Shown here: one piece after another, positions 42,971 to 54,507 of the stretch
Layout of the letters: each line of letters begins with the position of its first letter
Position numbering within the stretch: the stretch's first letter is position 1
NCBI RefSeq assembly: GCF_023091745.1
Contig: NC_068915.1
Location: 51,270,001 to 51,334,000, forward strand
Length of the DNA: 64,000 nucleotides
Direction: 5' to 3'
DNA from: Budorcas taxicolor
Lineage: Eukaryota; Chordata; Mammalia; Artiodactyla; Bovidae
Program-made: the position numbers and the translations under genes
Notes under the pieces: model-generated
Told to the model about the DNA's origin: nothing
Database searches by the model: none
Seen by the model: only the letters and a program-made list of their open reading frames with translations

Positions 42971-44075
42971 GTTCAGTTCAGTTCAGTTGCTCAGAAGTGG
43001 CTGAATCTTTGCGACCCTATGGACTGCCACACACCAAGCTTCCCTGTCCATCACCAATTCCTGGAGCTTACTCAAACTCATGTCCATTGAGTTGATGAAG
43101 CCATCCAACCATCTCATCCTCTGTCATCCCCTTCTCCTCACACCTTTGATCTTACCCAGTATAATGGTCTTTTCCAGTGAGTCAGTTTTTTGAACCATGT
43201 ATTGGAGCTTCAGCTTCAGCATCAGTCCTTCCAGTGAATACTCAGGACTGATTTTCTTTAGGATTGACTGGTTTGATCTCCTTGCACTACAGGGGACTCT
43301 CAAGAGTCTTCTCCAACAGCACAGTTATAAGCATCAATTCTTCTGCACTCAGATTTCTTTCTAGTCCAACTCTCACATCCATACATGACTACTGGAAAAA
43401 CCATAGCTTTGACTACATGTACTTTTGTGGGCAATGTAATGTCTCTGCTTTTGAATATGCTATCTAGGTCGGTCATAACTTTTCTTCCAAGGAGCAAGCA
43501 TCTTTTAATTTCATGGCTGCACCATCTGCACTGCACCATCTGAAGTGATTTTGGAGCCCCCCAAAATAAAGTCTCTCACTGATTCCATTGTTTCCCCATT
43601 TATTTGCCATGAAGTGATGGGACCAGATGCCATGATCTTGATTTCTTGAATGTTGAGTTTTAAGCCAGCTTTTTCACTCTCCTCTTTCACTTTTATCAAG
43701 AGGCTCTTTAGTTCTTCATTTCTGCCATAAGGGTCATGACATCTGCGTATATGAGGTTATTGATATTTCTCCCGGCAATCTTGATTTCAGCTTGTGGTTC
43801 ATCCAGCCCAGCCTTTTCTCATGATGTACTCTGCATATAATTTAAATAAGCAGGGTGACAATATATAGCCTTGACTACTCCTCTCCCAATTTGGAACCAG
43901 TCTTTTGTTCCATGTCCGGTTCTAACTTGTTGCTTCTTGACCTGCATATAGATTTCTCAGGAGGCAGATTACAAGAAAAATAAATGCAGAAAGGCAAAAT
44001 GTTTGTCTGGGGAAGCATTACAAATAGTTGAGAAAAGAAGGGAAGCTAAATGTGAAGGAGAAAAGGAAAGATACA
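42971..44075 (-). mobile_element. BovB LINE (antisense) with inverted 5' segment, 12-bp TSD
   Basis: 42971-43967 is BovB in reverse, from tail to RT core ('tttctcaggaggcag'). Immediately after, 43970-44075 is BovB in the forward direction from a more 5' part of the element ('aaatgcagaaaggcaaaatg', 'ttgtctggggaagcattaca', 'ggagaaaaggaaagata'). One perfect duplication, cccaccagtgta, at 42959-42970 and 44076-44087 encloses both parts, so they entered together. This is the structure expected from twin priming, with an internal deletion between the two parts. Confidence 0.88.
43300..43699 (-). pseudogene. BovB RT C-terminal fragments, two frames
   Basis: Overlapping minus-strand frames 43511-43699 (VKEESEKAGLKLNIQ, ITSWQINGETMESVRDFILG) and 43300-43539 (SHEIKRCLLLGRKVMTDLDS, KAMVFPVVMYGCESWTRKK) read consecutive BovB blocks. 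The shift between them lies in a short repeated patch ('gcaccatctgcactgcacc', 43519-43540), a local duplication that broke the frame. Upstream, the RT catalytic region is also frameshifted. Confidence 0.85.
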
Positions 44076-44089
44076 CCCACCAGTGTAAG

Positions 44090-44620
44090 CCATCAGCAGA
44101 TCTTTCAACCGCAGGAGAAGGAAAATCAACATGGAAGAAGAACTGACTGATTGGAAGGAAGGGGACCACGTTACTCATCACAGCATCTCTAAACATAACA
44201 TAAAATTTATAATCAACAGTTTGCAATAAATATAGCATTAAATAAAGTATTAGATATGATAGATCACAAACCGCCTTCTACCACTAATATATTTATAAAA
44301 TCAGAACTCTTATTCTAGTCAGGTTAAAATAATCTCAACAATTGTTAATCAGAAAGTAACTGATGATGTACTATTAATAGTTATGACATGTCATGGGCAA
44401 AATCAGTCATATGAAGCCCATATCTATGTACTCAGTGATTAGCTGCCTTGGATTGTTTGCATTGCTATCACCATATATACTTTTTAATTTAAATTAGTAA
44501 AACCCAACGTTGTTTTAAATGTTTTCCAAAAGTCACAGCATGGTGCAGTATTGCAAGAAGTATAAACTTGGAGAAGATTGCAACTAAAGCTTGAAGGTAT
44601 TTCTAAATCTTTTTTTAAGC
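44090..44620. other. Unique AT-rich DNA
   Basis: No recognised feature. Confidence 0.5.
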
Positions 44621-44621
44621 A

Positions 44622-44935
44622 GGTCTTCACTGATAGCTCAGTTGGTAAAGAATCTGCCTGTAACGTAGGAGACCCTGATTAGATTCCTGGGTCAGGAAGA
44701 TCTGCTAGAGAAGGGATAGGCTACTCACTCCAGGATTCTTGGGCTTCCCTTGTGGCTCAGCTGGAAAAGAATTCACCTGCAATCTGGGAGACCTGGGTTT
44801 GATCCCACGGTTGGGAAGATCCCCTGGAGAAGGGAAAGGCTAACCCCTCCAGTATTCTGTCCTGGATAATTCTATGGATCATACACTCCATGAGGTAGCA
44901 AAGAATCAGACACAACTGAGCAACTTTCACTTTAT
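44622..44935 (+). mobile_element. Composite Bov-tA SINE (two head-to-tail units)
   Basis: A first unit (44622-44740) stops after 'actccaggattctt' and a second begins at once with 'gggcttcccttgtggctcag' and runs to 'cacaactgagcaactttcac'. Both units carry the box-B-like text, the first damaged. This junction form is a known composite class and not a local duplication. Confidence 0.88.
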
Positions 44936-45170
44936 AGTAAATCCCAGAAAAATAATGGCTAGAAGGCTGTGTCTAGCAAAAGCATAATTTTTATACTGAA
45001 TATCCATCAAAAGTCTCTGGATGACTCTCAACACAGATATTTAACTTTTAAGAATATGTAACTCAATTAATGGAATAAAGTAAAATTCTATTTCACCACA
45101 GGAAATGCAAACAAAATCCTAGAATTGATCACCTGTTTTGAAGATATGTTTTGCATTTTAAAGAAACTAA

Positions 45171-45688
45171 GAAAGCTGAGGTACATATACACATATTACT
45201 CAGCCATTAAAAAGAATACATTTGAATCAGTTCTAATGAGATGGATGAAACTGGAGCCAATTATACAAAGTGAAGTAAGCCAGAAAGAAAAACACCAATA
45301 CAGTATACTAACACATATTTATGGAATTTAGAAAGATGGCAATGATGACCCTGTATGCGAGACAGCAAAAGAGACACAGATGTGTAGAACAGACTTTTGG
45401 ACTCTGAGGGAGAGGGAGAGGGTGGGATGATTTGGGAGAATGGCATTGAAACATGTATACTATCATGTAAGAAATGAATCACCAGTCTATGTCCGATGCA
45501 GGATACAGCATGCTTGGGGCTGGTGCACGGGGATGACCCAGAGAGATGTTATGGGGAGGGAGGTGGGAGGGGGGGTTCATATTTGGGAACGCATGTTCAC
45601 CCGTGGTGGATTCATGTCAATGTATGGTAAAACCAATACAGTATTGTAAAGTAAAATAAAGTAAAAATAAAAATTAAAAGAAAAAAAA
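45171..45688 (+). mobile_element. Young L1 LINE 3' end (sense) with 11-bp TSD
   Basis: Starts at 'gaaagctgaggtacatatac' (just after ORF2), includes 'aaccaatacagtattgtaaa', and ends in an A-rich tail. The perfect duplication aaagaaactaa is at 45160-45170 and 45689-45699; upstream bases give TTTT|AAAG, a classic L1 endonuclease site. Confidence 0.95.
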
Positions 45689-45857
45689 AAAGAAACTAAA
45701 GTATTCAAGGCAGTGAACATGGTGTAGAAAATAAAACCCCTCACTGTGAAATCTCAGGTAATTCAGACAATTATAAAAACTTAAGAACTGAATAAAGCTT
45801 ACACTTACTTTTATCATGATACTTATGAGAGACATTTTATATAATAGTAAATAAAGA

Positions 45858-46065
45858 GTTATTGTTTAGTTGCTAAGTCATATCTGCCTCTTTGTGATCC
45901 CATGGACTGTAGCCCACTAGTCTCTTTGTCCATGGGATTATCCAGGCAGGACTACTGGAGTGGGTTGCCATTTCCTTCTCCAGGGGATATTCTCAATCCA
46001 GGGACTGAACTCTCATCTCTGCATTTGCAGGCAGATTCTTTACCACTGGATCACCAGGGAAGCCC
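45858..46065 (-). mobile_element. Bov-tA SINE (antisense) with 12-bp TSD
   Basis: From 'gttattgtttagttgctaag' to 'ggatcaccagggaagccc'. The repeat agtaaataaaga / agtagataaaga lies at 45846-45857 and 46066-46077. Confidence 0.93.
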
Positions 46066-46077
46066 AGTAGATAAAGA

Positions 46078-46830
46078 TAGCTTACTGTTATTTGTGAAAT
46101 TTAGGATGAAGTTAGGGATATTACATATAATATTTCTATTTGATAGAATAAGAACTACTTACATAAAATAAAGATATTACTATTTATACAAAATTAAAAT
46201 ATTATTTAAATATAACAGGTTCTACAATACCTAGGATTTAAACAATGATGATTCTTGACCTAGCAAAACTACTATGAAATCCTTATGTGATTGAGGACAA
46301 TGGACTTCATCTTTTGGAACTAAGTTCTTCATTTATACCTTCTAGATGGCTTATTCCACAGATTGATAATGAAATTAATGAATTTGAACACTAAACACAC
46401 TTGCAGAAAAGAGTAATTATTTAAACATTTCTGGTTATTAATCCTATGGTAGCATCTAGAATGTAGTGTAATTTTCTTCTTAATATTCATTTATTTAATG
46501 AAGTAATCCAAACTTTAATAAAAAACATTCTTCATGAAATATAATAAAGTCATTTTCTTTTAAAATTAAAAATAGACTGCAAACTTTATTTTTCCTGATA
46601 TAGCACTTTGAATAAATAGTTTATTTCCTGTTTATACTGCTTTTCTCATTGTATATATTTCTGGCACTTCCACTCTCTCATGAACATTAAGAACATAATT
46701 ATAAAGGTTGCATAGTACTATATTATATAGATGAGAAAACATGTGTAAATAATGTCTTGCTGTTAGATACAGATATCGCTTTTAATAGTTACTCTTAATA
46801 ATACTACTACAGTGAATGTTGATACAGATA
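46078..46830. other. Unique AT-rich DNA
   Basis: No recognised feature. Confidence 0.5.
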
Positions 46831-46853
46831 ATGTGTGTGTATGTGTGTGTGTT
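46831..46853. repeat. (TG)n microsatellite
   Basis: Imperfect TG repeat with one TA interruption. Confidence 0.85.
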
Positions 46854-46982
46854 CAATTCCTTCGGAAAATCAACAACAATATTATTATTGTGTCAAAATA
46901 CATGAGCATTTATAAGACTTTTGGCACACACTACCCCATTCTCACAGAAAGTCTGTTGGAGTTTACAGTGCCACCTGTAGTA

Positions 46983-47010
46983 CGGGGGATGGGGCACTGG
47001 GGGGGGGGGG
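46983..47010 (+). repeat. G-rich patch ending in G12
   Basis: Runs of 5, 4 and 12 G separated by 2 and 4 bases; G-quadruplex formation is plausible because the G12 run can supply more than one tetrad column. It lies directly before a 42-bp tandem duplication. Confidence 0.7.
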
Positions 47011-47018
47011 TTTCTTTT

Positions 47019-47102
47019 GGTGTATCCTCATTGTGCCACTGTTATTACCTGTGTTACCTTGGTGTATCTTCATTGTGCCACTGTTATTAACTGTGTTACC
47101 TT
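47019..47102. repeat. 42-bp tandem duplication
   Basis: Two adjacent 42-base units start at 47019 and 47061, both 'ggtgtatc.tcattgtgcc' and 'actgttatta.ctgtgttacc', differing at two positions. The low divergence suggests a fairly recent duplication or length polymorphism. Confidence 0.85.
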
Positions 47103-47865
47103 GGAGATACATTACATTCTCTAATTTCCTTGTTTGTAAAAGAAAATAAGTACCTCTTACTCCAACCCAGTCATCATGGTCACTATATGAAATTATGTAG
47201 TGATAAATCCCACCCCTCTGCTCTTTCTGCTATATGCCCCTTCTCTTTTAGAAATCCAATCTATTTTACTGGCTTTACACACATCACCTTTTTCACTATG
47301 CTGCTGGCTCCCAAGTGTCTCACTGAAATTCTTTACTGTTTGAAATTGTTTCCTGGATATGTTCTTTTGAATATTTTGTGGTCACATGAAATCCTAAAAC
47401 CCAATTGCTTCATCTGTTCATCTTAGTTTTATTTTCTCTTTCCATATAGCGGTTAAATTCCCAGGAGGTAACACAAACAATAAAGTTATCTTTAACTCAT
47501 CCTCTGATTATATCTAATGCATATTCTTTTTCTTACTAAATATTCATGATATGTGTTTTCTGAAATATCTCTCATATATGTTTGTAGAGTCCCTGTGTCA
47601 CCAGTGTTATCCAGGGTTTCATGGTCTCATGTTTGAATGTGGCAGCTCTTTTCTAAGTGAGCAATCATAATTGATTCTCATTCCATATATTTATAGCTTT
47701 CATTTATTTATACATTGCCAATTCAAAAAAGATGTGTATTATTTTATCTCTTAGAAAAAATAAAACTGAAAAAGATAAGTAAGGACAAGTGTGGAATAAT
47801 GAATACTTTCGGGTGTTACACATGATTTTTTTTTTTTTTTTCCAAAAAATCTAGGCTAAAAGTGA
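47103..47865. other. Unique AT-rich DNA with T16
   Basis: T16 at 47826-47841. A 98-codon plus-strand frame (47130-47426) has no known domain. Confidence 0.5.
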
Positions 47866-47869
47866 AACT

Positions 47870-48240
47870 TTTAGATCTGAGGACAACATTTAGCTTTGAG
47901 TTATCTCCCAGACTCAAATATCTTCCAATTCACTCTGCACATAGCTTCAGGACAGAAAACTACCAGAAATGTGGCAAGTAATATTTCTTTTAACTATTGC
48001 TTCCTTTGTGTCACTCCCAGGGTAAAAATCTTCAATGACTCCCTTGTTCTATCACAGGGGTCTAAACTGTCTAATGTTAAAACCGTTCACGATTTTTTTC
48101 ATACAAAATATCTAATTAATTGCCTACACACGACCATTATATATTATTCTTGTCAATGTCCCTTTTTATCAAATGAGAGTACCATACAATTTCTTGTTTT
48201 CATTTACTTAATTTGTCACTCACACTAGAATTCCTTTCAT
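47870..48240. mobile_element. L2-like old LINE fragment (tentative)
   Basis: 'aaatcttcaatgactccctt' and 'ggtctaaactgtctaatg' resemble an old L2-type 3' region ('cttcaatggctccccattgc'). The 110-codon plus frame over it contains no domain and is probably fortuitous. Confidence 0.35.
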
Positions 48241-49340
48241 TTCCACTTTTTTTTTAACTCTTTACATTTCAACATCTTTCTCAGTTCCTCCTAGCTTCAT
48301 TACCTGTTCAAAAAATGCTAAGATTATTCAAGCTTCCACTGATTCCTTTCCCCAATTGTTGATTCATTATATATATTTTAAGATCTATTTATTATAATTT
48401 AACTCCTGATACATAATAACAGCAAGTCAAATGACTTTTGCAAATAACATTCTATTGAATATATGAATTGTGCATGCATATTACATAATAGGATATATAA
48501 AAAAGCAAGATACATGAAACATTCATATAAATATGTTTAAAAATTTAAAAATACAAAAATATTCAAAATATATAAAATTATAAGCCATAATTTAAACCTG
48601 AAATTAAGAATACAGGTACTATGATAGCTTAGAATATAGATAACTGTTCTTAGAGATGAGATAAAAGTTTCTAAATGCTCTGTGTTTTTTCTTCCCCCAC
48701 ACCACTGGCTTTTGAGCTGAAGTTTATCAAAACTTCTGTGTCTTGTAGTATTTAGGCACAATTCAAAGTACAAGATAGGTGCTTAATATGTTTACAGTTT
48801 GGTTATATTATGAAAGTAAAAAAATGCATATATTTCTGTTTTAATTTACTTAGAAGCTAAAATTACTTTCAGAACCACATTTAAGATAATAGTGGTATTG
48901 ATACTACTCAAAAGGTTAGCTTCTGTGGAGTTAAATTTGTGAGACCTATGCATTCAAAATGATTCGAAGAGGAGCTTATTGTACAAAAGAAGAATTACAC
49001 TTTATAGGGGAGGCCTGGCCTGATTCTCTGGAAGGACTTGAGTGCATTTTGTTGGAAATTTAGAGTACACATCTCAGTTTAATTTGGATCTATTAAGATA
49101 CTAGAAGAATGATAAACATTATATTTGTGAAAACAGAAGCTTGAGCTGATTAACAGATGACCAGAATGCTTAATATGTTAGAAAAAGAACATCTCTCTTA
49201 GTTGGGAAAAAAAAAAAAAGTTTGAAATTGCACAGTTACTGGACAGAGATGAGACAGAGATGATAAAAATGAACTAGGAAAGTAGGAGAGTGTAGAGTCC
49301 CAAGGTGTGACAATACCAATAAACAGAGAACCAAAATGAT
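48241..49340. other. Unique AT-rich DNA
   Basis: About 1.1 kb with nothing recognised; an A run lies at about 49206-49218. Confidence 0.5.
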
Positions 49341-49351
49341 TAAAGAATACT

Positions 49352-49616
49352 CAGTTCAGTTCAGTCACTTAGTCGTGTCCGACTCTTTGCAACCCCATGA
49401 ATCGAGTCCATCACCAGCTCCCAGAGTTCACTCAGACTCACATCCATCGAGTCAGTGATGCCATCCAGCCATCTCATCTTCTGTCATCCCCTTCTCCTCC
49501 TGCCCCCAATCCCTCCCAACATCAGAGTCTTTTCCAATGAGTCAACTCTTTGCATGAGGTGGCCAAAGTACTGGAGTTTCAGCTTCAGCATCATTCCTTC
49601 CAAAGAAATCCCACCC
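49352..49616 (-). mobile_element. BovB LINE 3' end (antisense), 11-bp TSD
   Basis: A 265-bp copy with an internal deletion of about 20 bases near 49405 ('atgaatcgagtccatcacc'). The repeat taaagaatact / taaagtatact (one mismatch) lies at 49341-49351 and 49617-49627. Confidence 0.93.
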
Positions 49617-49627
49617 TAAAGTATACT

Positions 49628-50218
49628 AGTCTGAATTAAAAGAAAATAGAGATGTTAGTAAATTTATAATACCTTATATAATATGGTGTACTCTGTTAAG
49701 ACATAGCTTTGTTTAATTTAAGTGAGAAAGAAGTATAATTAGGATATACAAATTATAAGATTAGGATTATTACTATATATTATATATTATTATATTATTA
49801 TAATAATTAGGATTATTTTTTAAAAATGATTGGCGTTCAGCTTTTGAAGAAGTTGCCATACTTAATATGTTTATTGTGAAATATTGGCTCTATTAGAACC
49901 ATGTACTAAAAGTATTCCCAATTAACTCTGAGACAGCAATATATGAAAAATGGAAAGAAAAGTAGTTGTTGATAAGAAAAATGAGAAAAGTAACACATTC
50001 TATACATTTCCAGAAAAGATTAATCAGTCAAGATGTATTGATTTTAATGTGTTTGAATCAGAATGCAAATTATAGGAGAAATTTTGCCATGTTGTCACAA
50101 AAGTAAAGATCACGCTTGTCTAGGGTTCAATTTTAAATTAATTTTTAGTGTTTGAGAATTTGAGAATAATGTTAAGGGTGTGTGCCTTTATCTAACATAT
50201 GCAAAAATGACATATTAA
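49628..50218. other. Unique AT-rich DNA
   Basis: A pure AT patch at 49768-49808 is the only structure. Confidence 0.5.
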
Positions 50219-50248
50219 AACTCAATAATTTAGAAAAAATAACTCAAT

Positions 50249-50480
50249 AAAGAGAACTTCCCAGGTGGTGCTAGTGGTAAAGAACCTGCCTGCCAGTGAA
50301 GGAGACAAAAGAGATGTGGATTTGATCCTTGGGTCAGGAAGATTCCCTGGAGGAGGGCATGTAAACTCACTCCAGTTTCTTGCCTGGAGAATCCCCATGG
50401 ATAGAGTAGCTTGGTGGGCTACAGTTCATAGGGTCACAAAGAGTTGGAGATGACTGAAGCAACTTAGCACACATGCACTC
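50249..50480 (+). mobile_element. Bov-tA SINE (sense) with 8-bp TSD
   Basis: From 'aaagagaacttcccaggtgg' through 'tggatttgatccttgggtca' to 'gttggagatgactgaagcaa'. The repeat aactcaat lies at 50241-50248 and 50481-50488. Confidence 0.92.
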
Positions 50481-51136
50481 AACTCAATGAAAAATGAACA
50501 AAGTATCTAAATAGACATTTCTCTAAAGAAGATAAATAAATGGCTAAAAAGCAAGTGAAGAGAAGTTCAATGTCATTAGCCATCAGGGAAATGCAAATCA
50601 AAACCACAATAAGATAGCATTTCCTAGCCACTCTGAAAGTTAGAAAAGATTGATAATCACATGTGTTGGCAATGATGTGGAGAAACTGAATCTCTCATAA
50701 ACTACTGGTAGGAATGTAAAATGCCTCAGCCATGTTGAAAAATATCCTGGCAGTTCCTCACATGGTTAAACTATTTGACTGAGGAATTTCACTGCTAGAT
50801 TCAGAGACCCAAGAAAACAGAAAGCATATGTTCTAGCAAAAATGTCCTCATGAAGAGTCATATTATTCAGAGTAGCCAAAAAGTGGGGGGAAAAAAGAGC
50901 CTATTAACCAATGAAATGATAAATAAAATATGGTATGCCTGCATAACAGAATATTGTTTGGCATACAAAAAACAAAGTACTGATACATGCTACAACATGG
51001 ATGGACCTTGAAAATATTATTTTTAGTGAAAAAAATCCAGTCATAAAGAACCACAAATTGTGCAATTCCACATGTGAAATGCCCAGAATAGGAAAAATCT
51101 GCAGAGAGAAAGTAGGTTAGTGGTTGCCTATGACTG

Positions 51137-52433
51137 CAATGCAAAGAATGCTCAAACTACCGCATAACTGCACTCATCTCACATGCTAGTAAAGTAATGC
51201 TCAAAATTCTACAAGCCAGGCTTCAGCAATATGTGAACCATGAACTTCCTGATGTTCAAGCTGGTTTTAGAAAAGGCAGAGGAACCAGAGATCAAATTGC
51301 TAACATCCACTGGATCATGGAAAAAGCAAAAGAATTCCAGAAAAGCATCTATTTCTGCTTTATTGACTATGCCAAAGCCTTTGACTGTGTGGATCACAAT
51401 AAACTGTGGAAAATTCTGAGAGAGATGGAAATACCAGACCACCTGACCTGCCTCTTGAGAAACCTGTCTGCAGGTCAGAAAGCAACAGTTAGAACTGTAC
51501 ATGGAACAACAGACTAGTTTCAAATAGGAAAAGGAGTACGTCAAGGCTGTATATTGTCACCCTGCTTATTTAACTTCTATGCAGAGTATATCATGAGAAA
51601 CGCTGGACTGGGAGATACAGAAGCTGGAATCAAGATTGGTGGGAGAAATATCAATAATCTCAGATATGCAGATGACACCACCCTTATGGCCGAAAGTGAA
51701 GAGGAACGCAAAAGCCTCTTGATGAAAGTGAAAGAGGAGAGTGAAAAAGTTGGCTTAAAGCTCAACATTCAGAAAACAAAGATCATGGCATCTGGTCCCA
51801 TCACTTCATGGGAAATAGATGGGGAAACAGTGTCAGACTTTATTTTTTGGGGCTCCAAAATCACTGCAGATGGTGACTGCAGCCATGAAATTAAAAGACG
51901 CTTCCTCCTTGGAAGAAAAGTTATGATCAACCTAGATAGCATATTCAAAAGCAGAGACATTACTATGCTGACTAAGGTCCGTCTAGTCAAAGCTATGGTT
52001 TTTTGAGTGGTCATGTATGGATGTGAGAGTTGGACTGTGAAGAGGCTGAGTGCTGAAGAATTGATGCTTTTGGACTGTGGTGTTGGAGAAGATGCTTGAG
52101 AGTCCCTTGGACTGCAAGAAGATCCAACCAGTCCATTCTGAAGGAGATCAGCCCTGGGATTTCTTTGGAAGGAAAGATGCTAAAGCTGAAACTCCAATAC
52201 TTGGCCACCTCATGCAAAGAGTTGACTCATTGGAAAAGACTTTGATGCTTGGAGGGGTTGGGGGCAGGATTAGAAGGGGACGACAGAGGATGAGATGGCT
52301 GGATGGCATCACTGACTCGATGGACATGAATCTGAGTGAACTGTGGGAGTTGGTGATGGATAGGGAGGCCTGGCATGCTGCGATTCATGGGGTCGTAAAG
52401 AGTCATACATGACTGAGTGACTGAACTGAATTG
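51137..52433 (+). mobile_element. BovB LINE 3' part (sense) in L1M, 7-bp TSD
   Basis: 1.3 kb from the start of the RT domain ('caaagaatgctcaaactacc') to the tail 'gactgaactgaa'. The repeat atgactg lies at 51130-51136 and 52434-52440, with L1M text on each side. Confidence 0.94.
51197..52006 (+). pseudogene. BovB reverse transcriptase, in-frame except for one internal stop
   Basis: Two open stretches in the same frame, 51197-51517 and 51554-52006, are separated only by a TAG where other BovB copies encode TDWFQ (Trp codon TGG to TAG at about 51515). The RT motifs are in order: FIDYAKAFDCVDHNKLW (first catalytic Asp), PDHLTCLLRNL, GVRQGCILSPCLFNF, and NLRYADDTTLM (catalytic pair intact). The frame ends at a TGA at 52004-52006, within what elsewhere reads KAMVFPVVMYG. 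The C-terminus follows in another frame (52077-52412). The endonuclease is missing by 5' truncation. This is the best-preserved RT in the window. Confidence 0.9.
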
Positions 52434-52625
52434 ATGACTGGGGAAGGTGAGGAGTTGTGGAGAGAGAGCTAGGGAGAGCTGGGATGTTGGGGGGACTGGT
52501 AAAAAAAAAGCTCTAAATTGATTGTGGTGACGTATACACAACTCTACTAAAGTCATTGAAACTTATACTTTAAATGGATGTTTGTATAGTATTTCAATTA
52601 TATCTATACATCATTAAAAGTTATT

Positions 52626-53086
52626 TGCATAAATAAAAGAAATTACATAAAAAAATCATTATATCCTATCAGATTTGACATCAGCATTACAATTTAGAGT
52701 ACACAGTTTACATAACATCAGAGAAAATGGTAATCACTGAAGAACCAGGGATCCTGTCACTCTAAACAGTAACATTATTAAAATGGCTGTGCAGTGTCCC
52801 AGTTAGTTTAATCATAAGCAAAAGAAGAAATGCCAATAGCTGTCCATAAAAGTATGTATTTACCATGTTTTCTTTTTTCTTTTCTCCTATACTTTATGGT
52901 TGATTAGAAGTTCTAGTTTCTATATCTGTTTTTCCTAGAGTTTGGTTATATTTTTAATATGCAACTGTTCATTACTTAATACATATTGAAATTAAACAGA
53001 TTTGGTATTCTTTCACTTAGATATAAAGGATTTTGAGTAATTTCATATCTCACTGGCCTTCATCAATACACATTTATGTCAGTTGT
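52626..53086. other. Unique AT-rich DNA
   Basis: No recognised feature. Confidence 0.5.
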
Positions 53087-53114
53087 AAATTCATTCAGTT
53101 CAGTTCAGTTCATT

Positions 53115-53327
53115 TTAGTCTCTCAGTCGTGTCCGACTCTTTGCAACCCCATGAATCGCAGCACACCAGGCCTCCCTGTCCATCACCAACTCCCGGAGTT
53201 CACTCAGACTCACGTCCATCGAGTCAGTGATGCCATCCAGCCATCTCATTCTCTGTTGTCCCTTTCTCCTCCTGCCCCCAATCCCTCCCAGCATCACAGT
53301 CTTTTCCAATGAGTCAACTCTTCGCAT
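53115..53327 (-). pseudogene. BovB ORF C-terminus (71 codons open)
   Basis: Reads MRRVDSLEKTVMLGGIGG, QQRMRWLDGITDSMDVSLSE and DREAWCAAIHGVAKSRTRL, the end of the BovB protein, within the nearly full-length copy. Frameshifts separate it from the RT upstream. Confidence 0.88.
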
Positions 53328-53690
53328 GAGGTGGCCAAAGTACTGGAGTTTCAGCTATAGCATCATTCCTTCCAAACAACACCCAGGACTGATCTCCTTC
53401 AGAATGGACTGGTTGGATCTCCTTGCAGTCCAAGGGACTCTCAAGAGTCTTCTCCAACACCACAGTTCAAAAGCATCAATTGTTCAGCACTCAGCTTTCT
53501 TCACAGTCCAACTCTCACATCCATACATGACCACTGGAAAAATCAAAGCCTTGACTAGATGGATCTTTGGTGGCAAAGTAATGACTCTGCTTTTCATTAT
53601 GCTATCTAGGTTGATCATAACTTTCCTTCCAAGGAGTAAGCGTCTTTTAATTTTATGGCTGCAATCACCACTGCAGTGGTTTTGGAGCCC

Positions 53691-54507
53691 TCAAAATAAA
53701 TCTGACACTGTTTCCACTGTTTCCTCATCTATTTCCCATGAAGTGATGTGACCAGATACCATATTCTTCGTTTTCTGAATGTTGAGCATTAAGCCAATTT
53801 TTTCACTCTCCACTCTCATTTTCATCAAGAGGCTTTTTAGTTTCTCTTCACTTTCTGCCATAAGTGTGGTGTCATCTGCATATCTGAGATTGTTGATATT
53901 TCTCCCACCAATCTTGATTCCAAATTGTGCTTCTTCCAGCCCAGCGTTTCTCATGATGTACTCTGCATATAAGTTAAATAAGCAGGGTGACAATATACAG
54001 CCTTGATGTACTCTTTTTCCTATTTGAAACCAGTCTGTTGTTCCATGTCCAGGTCTAACTGTTGCTTCCTGACCTGCATATAGGTTTCTCAAAAGGCAGG
54101 TCAGTGGTCTGGTATTCCCATCTCTTTCAGAATTTTCCACAGTTTATTGTGATTCATGCAGTCAAAGGCTTTGGCATAGTCAATAAAGCAGAAGTAGATG
54201 TTTTTCTGGAACTCTCTTGCTTTTTCCATGATCCAGCGGATGTTGGCAATTTGATCTCTCTTTCCTCTGCCTTTTCTAAACCAGCTTGAACATCAGGAAG
54301 TTCACGGTTCATGTATTGCTGAAGCCTGGCTTGGAGAATTTTGAGCATTACTTTACTAGCATGTGAGATGAGTGCAACTGTGTGGTAGTTTAAGCATTCT
54401 TTGGCATTGCCTTTCTTTGGGATTGGAATTAAAACTGACCTTTTCCAGTCCTGTGGCCACCGCTGAGTTTTCCAAATTTGCTGGCGTATTGAGTGCAGCA
54501 CTTTCAC
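53691..54507 (-). pseudogene. BovB reverse transcriptase domain, frameshifted
   Basis: Read on the minus strand: 54507-54154 begins VLHSIRQQIWKTQRWPQDW and LIPIPKKGNAKECLNY, then loses frame after ELPDVQAG (a small deletion near 54284), so the first catalytic block is out of frame. 54140-53691 resumes with TCLLRNLYAGQEATV, GCILSPCLFNLYAEYIM and the catalytic NLRYADDTTLMAESE, ending near VETVSDLF. Both halves are recognisable, but the protein could not be made. The plus-strand open frames of up to 174 codons in this region are antisense shadows. Confidence 0.9.

Larger units (their letters stand above)
50220..52625 (+). mobile_element. Old L1M 3' end (sense), split by a SINE and a BovB
   Basis: L1M text at 50481-51136 ('tagacatttctctaaagaag', 'atgcaaatcaaaaccacaat', 'tggaccttgaaaatatta', 'gtaggttagtggttgcct') resumes at 52441-52625 ('tctaaattgattgtggtgac', 'actttaaatggatgtttgta'). 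The text lost in the middle is supplied by neither insert, so the element is contiguous once both are removed. Confidence 0.8.

Noticed and set aside
53227..53751. 174-codon plus-strand frame, one of the longest in the window
   Set aside because: It is the complement of the BovB RT C-terminal region and contains none of that protein's motifs in the reading direction.
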